64,000 nucleotides of DNA, taken from Lepidodermella squamata. Its lineage: Eukaryota; Gastrotricha. Below the pieces are notes generated by a model that was not told the DNA's origin, did not search any database, and worked only from the letters and a program-made list of their open reading frames with translations. This document shows, in pieces, positions 59,501 to 64,000 of this stretch. The DNA lies in assembly GCA_047495785.1 (NCBI GenBank), contig JBLDXI010000019.1, forward strand, positions 868,001-932,000, given 5' to 3'. The position numbers and the translations under genes are program-made. How positions within the stretch are numbered: position 1 is the first letter of the stretch; each line of letters begins with the position of its first letter.

Positions 59501-59797
59501 CGGAAGGGAGGGGAGAGGATAAGGGTTGGTAGTGATTTGGTTTCGGGCTCAAAAATTGAGGTTAACCCGTTTCATTTCAGCCCTGTTTCTGCGCCTGGTT
59601 CATCTGGTTCGTCTGGTTTTCCTGCTGTTCGGAAGTCTAAACGGAAGTCTGTCGCCACGCGTGTTAAATCGTCTAATGTTACTACTAGCCGTCAATCGAA
59701 TGTTCGCGTCTTGCGTGACCGGTCGAAGATTGGCCGATGGAACCCGTATGGGGCGGTTACGGATCCGTCTGGGAAAGCGAAATTCGTTTTGAAATAA
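56600..59797 (+). mobile_element. Ty3/Gypsy retrotransposon pol (RT-RNaseH-integrase), 5'-truncated
   Basis: An open frame of 1,065 codons; the first ATG is at 56723 but family similarity starts earlier (GRTSVIKYPINTG, RQPPRRYAP). RT shows LDLQSAYWQVEL, FGLCNAPANFQRLM and the YLDD active site. RNase H shows CDASDTAIGAVL, VTDHRALAWL and DADALSRNP. The integrase has an HHCC-type region (YYWPGMRNDVAYYC), the Asp/Asp/Glu triad (IGIDIVGP, ISDQGSQFES, QTDGLVERLNRSLKEM) and a GPF chromodomain-like motif (RRNGPFRVV). All catalytic residues I looked for are intact, so the copy is young or still constrained. Gag and protease are absent and the N-terminal frame stops at 56597. A Ser-rich, basic C-terminal extension of about 170 residues follows the integrase. 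No env-like frame is present. Confidence 0.92.
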
Positions 59798-60132
59798 TAA
59801 TTTGATCATCTTATTTGAATGATTTGGAATCATAATTATTATTGGATTGAATTGATTCAATATTGGATTTGAATTGTACAATTATACTTGTTATTCATTG
59901 TCCCTCCAGTTTTCGGAAAAATGGCTTCACAATTTTGTGTATATATATATATATATGTATTAATATGTGCTGTCCTTTCCTCGTGATTGGCGCACGTTGT
60001 TTTCATTGAAACATTCCTTATTGAATGGAATTTAATTGCGTTATTATCACTACGCTTTACCTATGCACTCGGAAATGAAAGTGAATTGTTCTGATTTCTG
60101 TTGAAATATAACTGAATTTAATCCGTGGGGTA

Positions 60133-60301
60133 TGTTAGACCCATATCTTATATATTACTATGATTCATTCGTGTTATGATTCATTATACGACCGCATGGT
60201 CGGACCACGTGGCGGTGGCCTTATAAACGAGAAATATCGACAATAAAAATGACTTCCGGTTGGTACGCATTCGACTTGTTATATATGGCATTGGCCTAAC
60301 A
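60133..60301 (+). repeat. Candidate 3' LTR of the Ty3/Gypsy element
   Basis: The 169-bp segment begins TGTTAGACC and ends GGCCTAACA, giving TG..CA ends with a short inverted match. It is preceded by a purine-rich GTGGGGTA. Inside are CTTATAAACG (TATA-like, about 60219) and CAATAAAA (about 60241). The matching 5' LTR is not in the window, so the assignment is by structure only. Confidence 0.42.
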
Positions 60302-60721
60302 AAATACAAAATTTTCGGTAACGTAGATGACGCGAAAAGTGCACATCTTGTTAGGAGTCCCCAGGGTCAAAAAAACAGATTAGCGCGACAGCAATCACAC
60401 ATACTGATGAGGGTACCCTAGTGAACACTAATACGAGGTCCAATTACTTCCAGTCCTTCAGAGACTGAAGAACGGCTAAGTCAAAGTTGGTCGAAATTCG
60501 ACAGTCAGAAATTCGCGGTCACAGCTGAACTGGCTTGGCCGAGTTCTGAAAAAGTAAAACAGATGCGCGAAAACTGACTGCGGTTTAGTGAACTACCCTG
60601 TTAGAACTAAATAATAGCGCATGAAACAGCCCGATAGGAGATAACTTTCCTCGGACCCCTCTGGTTACGTTTAACGGAAAAACACCCATGTAGTTGATTT
60701 GAATACAGCAACTCCGAACAT

Positions 60722-60800
60722 AGTGCCAGCTATAGCTCGCTTCGCTCGCGTTACCACAAATGCGCTCTGCGCTATAGGGCTCTCTAGGTTTTCTAAAATG
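60722..60800 (+). repeat. Dispersed repeat, copy B (GCTCGCTTCGCTCGCG core)
   Basis: It shares GCCAGCTATAGCTCGC-type sequence, the TCGCTCGCGTTA core, an AATGCGCTCTG word and CTCTAGGTTTT with copy A at 51745-51830. Confidence 0.55.
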
Positions 60801-61336
60801 GCGGAAGCCACAAATTTTACTGAAACCCTGCCTCCTTTCATCTGCGGCTGTTGAAGCATTCGGAGTGAACAGCATACTTATTCTTGTTTATATGGCGTGT
60901 TGGCATGGGGATTTAAGACTAGTCTTTTAATCTTGTTTGTAGAGCTTGCTTAGATCATGTACATTGAGCTGCGGGCTTATCACAATCTTGTGGCTCACTT
61001 CTTGTGTTGTTAAATCACAAAGGTCTTATGGATGTTGTATTTTCTATTTAGGCCATTAAATGCTGAATCGTCCTGAAAATGGCAATTCGATGCCTGTGCT
61101 TGCACGTGTATCGTGTGCCCCTGAATGGCTGGACAGCAATATTGGATGAATGGGTGACTCGGGAACTCGGCTGGAAAAAGTCTCCGGCACTACAATCAAT
61201 CAAAAGTGCAACCAATCATTTACTACAATCTACTACAATCAATCATCTGCTCAGGAATCATCTGCCGGCAGGAACTTTTTTGTGCCCGCCCTTTAACTTA
61301 CCCGATTAACTTGTCATCATTGGATCCAAGGACCAG

Positions 61337-61411
61337 CTTCGTGTCGAAATGAAACTGGGTTATCTTTCATTACTGTTCTTGAGTTCCAGCTGGGAGTTGA
61401 TAATCACACAT
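61337..61411 (+). pseudogene. Decayed fragment of the RPA70-like OB-fold gene
   Basis: CTTGAGTTCCAGCTGGGAGT and its flanks match 63049-63109 of the larger copy (GAAACT-GG start, TTGATAATCACA end) with few changes. Surrounding bases do not keep the frame. Three further short matches to the copy's early region (GAGC-GAATTA-GG-CCT) occur at about 61455, 61570 and 61780. Confidence 0.5.
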
Positions 61412-62734
61412 CTCTGACTGTGCCTGATTGTTTGACACGCGGCCGATTGGTTGGCCGAGCCGAATTACGGACCTGTTACCTTGATTCTCTTTACTTCATC
61501 GTTCACCTATCCATGGCAGCGTTGATAGTTCAGGATTGCATTTTTCTGTCTTAACAAAGCAATATCACCGGCCGAGTTGAATTTCGGGTCTTTAGATGCT
61601 CTTCAGAACGTTCAATCAATTCAATCTTCTAAAGCAAGTTGTATATTTTTTCAATGCTTTTTTGATTTCATACATTTATTTTAATTTTAGGAATGGTTAC
61701 TGCAATCAAACTGCCGAGTTTCATGCTTGCCTTTCGTCACCGCGAAGCTTGTCTAATTGCCAAGAAAACGTCAATGACCGAGCCGCATTATGGACCTATT
61801 TTACCATGACTCTTAACTGTACCTATGAATGGCAGAGTTATCAAGAGAATGCGTGCTGGTTGATTACCATTGTTAATCATAATAAAATGATTTCATTTTG
61901 CTTTGCCAAATTTTTACCCCACTTGTTTAGGACCATTGTATGATAGTGCCAAGTTTTTGCATGCAGACTTGGCGCATAAATTCAAAGGAAGACAATGGTT
62001 CTCTCTGTTTATCACTCTGGATAATAAATGGATTGTGTGAAATTTGTTGATCATTTCGATTGGCCAGGTCAACTGGGACAAGGGAGCAATGTGACAATCG
62101 AGATGTAACTGAAGTCAACGAGGAGTTGTGATTACCCGTGACATCATGCTAAATGATGACAGTTGTGACCAGAGGATGAACACACTAACAAGAGTACAGG
62201 AACAAATGCAGAATTCTTGGTTGGAAACTGAAGTCAGGAGTAAAACTAACACGAAAATTGGAAAAGCAATCATTGTTTCCGCTGGTTATTTGGGCTATCA
62301 AGTTGATTTGAACAAAGAGTTCAGTTCAAGGCAATAAATTGAAGAAGCAATGAACATTTGGTTGCTGAGAATAAGCTAAGAATGATCTGCACCTCAGCCA
62401 GCCCGTGCTGGTGAGAAATACCTGACAGTACGGAACAGTAATAAGACATGCCGAATTTAGGAGGTAAAATGAAACTGTTCAATGAATTTGAGATGAGCAA
62501 AGAAGAGATGCTGAATGCTGAATGCTGAATTTAAGGAAGAATGAAGAAATGCTGAATGCTGATTTCGCTGAATTTAGGATGTGCGACAATGCTGACTGCT
62601 GATCCTGATTCGTGAATGTGAAAAAGTCACTTGGATTGATTTGATTGATGATCACGAGTCGTGGAAATATTGATCGATTTAAGAATCAGGCATTATATCC
62701 GATCTCTTCATTCAATCGACCGCATGTAGATATC

Positions 62735-62768
62735 TTATTTATTTATTTATTTATTTATATTTATTTTC
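62735..62768. repeat. ATTT tandem repeat
   Basis: About eight ATTT units lie immediately upstream of the OB-fold frame. Confidence 0.75.
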
Positions 62769-62771
62769 TCA

Positions 62772-63513
62772 ATGGCAATGCTCGCAACGCCCGTCGTTAG
62801 CGACTTCTTGACGGCAGAAGCTCGGCAAGCCGGCGCAACAACGACACTTGCTGAGCTGAATTATGGGCCTTCAGACACGCAAACGCTCTACCTTCGCATC
62901 CGTCGGCTATCTGATTGCCGCACCGTCGCCAGACCGAACCCTCACACGCATGTCAGCAATTTAGTGGTGTGCGAGAGTCCTCGCTACATCAAAGGCGTCG
63001 TCATCATGGAGCGGTGGATCCACGCCAACGACCGGCTTCATGCTGATATGAAACTTGGCTCCTTTCTCACCATTCGCCACCTTGAGTTCCAGCTGGGAAT
63101 TGAGAATCACAATTACAGCTTGGTGGAGCACATGACCGACCTCGTCAGCCCGACCATGGAGCGCGGCCAAATCTCGAATTCGGCCGAATGGCCATGCCTC
63201 ATTGTGCGACACCCGGCTTCAATTACCTTGGGCGCTGAAGCAGCGTCCATGCTGGAGTTATCAGTTATTGAAAACGCTCGCTACAGTGATGAGTTTGATT
63301 TCCGGCCTCGGAACAGCGCAACCGAGCGCGAGATCAACGTGAATATTGTCGGCCAAATTTTCCATGAGACGTAGCTACGTCTCATGAAATTTTCGGCTTC
63401 ACGGACAAGGGCGCACGACCTGTCTACCAGGGCAACAGGAAAGTAGACGTTGAGCTGTGCATCGTCGAAATCCGGAACCTGAGCAATGACATGCTGTGCT
63501 AGTTATTTCAATT
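62772..63513 (+). pseudogene. RPA70-like OB-fold protein, N-terminal part, interrupted
   Basis: The first 200 codons read through until a TAG at 63372-63374 that is created by a palindromic insertion (63363-63386). Ignoring 32 inserted bases, the frame continues at 63395 (GFTDKGARPVYQGN) to a TAG at 63511. The layout resembles two RPA1 DNA-binding OB folds. In the first, a strand LYLRIRRLSDC is followed by VSNLVVCESP, LGSFLTIRHLEFQLG and NYSLVEHMTDLVSP. The second starts EINVNIVGQIF and would end with ISLWGRAE in the next frame (63539). Similarity is by pattern only. If right, it binds single-stranded DNA; Helitron transposons also carry such proteins. Relics upstream suggest a repeated or transposon-borne gene. 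Confidence 0.45.
63355..63394. mobile_element. 24-bp palindrome with 8-bp target-site duplication
   Basis: AAATTTTC (63355-63362) and AAATTTTC (63387-63394) exactly flank a perfect 24-bp palindrome with half-site CATGAGACGTAG (63363-63386). It looks like two abutting 12-bp terminal repeats of a DNA transposon with an 8-bp duplication. The addition (32 bp) puts a stop and a frameshift into the OB-fold frame. The 8-bp duplication fits hAT or P superfamilies; the CATGA start resembles P-type ends. Confidence 0.6.
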
Positions 63514-63538
63514 GAGCTCTCCAAATATTTATAAACTA

Positions 63539-64000
63539 TGTTTTCCCATATTTCTTGTACAGCGATTTCGCTGTGGGGCCGTGCTGAGAAGCAGGCTATG
63601 CTGAAGGCCATGTCCGAGATGAACCAGGAAAAGCTCGATGGAGGCGACAATTTTCAGCCCTGGTGGCTTTATTTGCTGGAAGCAGGGGTCTCTGATAATG
63701 GCGTTGTTGGCACCTGTGCCAGGACTGTCATTTCCTTTGACAGGGTGCTGCGCTACGATCTGATTGCTAGAGGTGGCGACAATTTTGAAATTCGTCGCCC
63801 TCATACCGATGCTAGCTTGTTAAAATTTCGCCGTCGGCAGCAAATGAATCTGCAATTTCGTTCAGCTCGGCTGCCACAGCTGCCTGCTAGTATTGGCGAG
63901 CCACCGGCGAAAAAGCCACAGAACCCCACCTTAACTGACGCGCCTTCAGTCGAGTTTGGCGTCCAGGAACCTCAGCCAAACATGTTAAGCGATTTCCTCT
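63539..64000 (+). CDS. RPA70-like OB-fold protein, C-terminal part (open to window edge)
   Basis: This frame is open from ATG at 63539 to the end of the window (154 codons, no stop). It contains ISLWGRAEKQA, which matches the end of an OB fold in RPA1-type proteins (strand plus LWG and a helix). GGDNFQPWWLYLLEAG follows, then FRRRQQMNLQFRSARLP and a Pro-rich stretch (GEPPAKKPQNPT). GGDNF occurs twice, 41 residues apart. It is probably the downstream exon of the frame at 62772-63513. An acceptor TTCTTGTACAG lies at 63551-63561, but the visible donor (63496) does not match its phase by one base, so either the junction is different or a further lesion exists. Confidence 0.4.

Larger units (their letters stand above)
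60302..62771. other. Repeat and relic DNA between Ty3/Gypsy and the OB-fold gene
   Basis: No intact gene. It contains the second copy of the dispersed GCTCGCTTCGCTCGCG repeat (60722-60800), decayed pieces resembling the OB-fold gene at 62772 (61337-61411 and short words near 61455, 61570 and 61780), a GCTGAAT-rich tract (62508-62577) and an ATTT tandem (62735-62768). Confidence 0.5.

Noticed and set aside
63399-63804. Minus-strand frames near the right edge
   Set aside because: They lie opposite the plus-strand OB-fold frames, which carry the recognisable LWG motif and run open to the window end.

Overview
This is animal nuclear DNA. The genes are intron-containing, most introns are only 49-61 bp with GT..AG ends and a short T-rich 3' end (often TTTTCAG or TTTTAG), and the gene set is metazoan: dystrophin, a nicotinic-type receptor subunit, CCT8, the FERRY3 subunit, alanine aminotransferase, and a secreted MAM/Sushi protein. 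The short introns and 3' splice sites suggest a compact invertebrate genome, but I cannot fix the phylum. All exon joins below were worked out by hand from splice signals and reading-phase agreement.

Layout. 1-10320 (minus): a very large secreted protein running off the left edge. It has a signal peptide, two MAM domains, and three supermodules in which Sushi/CCP domains alternate with an unnamed ~150-residue domain. 10321-12961: non-coding, with a foldback element. 12962-21120 (plus): three closely spaced housekeeping genes, ALT, FERRY3 and CCT8; CCT8 carries one oversized intron. 21121-43454 (plus): a full-length dystrophin gene with candidate alternative first exons, a 4.9-kb exon, a possible internal start, and a 16-bp tandem duplication that breaks the frame before the ZZ domain. 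44307-46798 (plus): two tandem single-exon GT15-type mannosyltransferase genes, a family best known from fungi. 46786-48853 (minus): a seven-exon Cys-loop receptor subunit whose last codons overlap the upstream-facing GT15 gene. 50682-51173 (plus): a small unrecognised membrane protein.

From about 51 kb rightwards the window is repeat territory. It holds dispersed repeats, a pair of 447-bp inverted repeats around a 1.5-kb centre, and a 5'-truncated Ty3/Gypsy element with an intact RT-RNaseH-integrase frame and a candidate short 3' LTR. It ends with decayed copies of an RPA70-like OB-fold gene. The best copy (62772 onward) is interrupted by a 24-bp perfect palindrome flanked by exact 8-bp direct repeats, which looks like a minimal transposon insertion or footprint.

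The most unusual content is the repeated uncharacterised extracellular domain, the GT15 pair in an animal, the dystrophin duplication, and the palindrome with its 8-bp target duplication.
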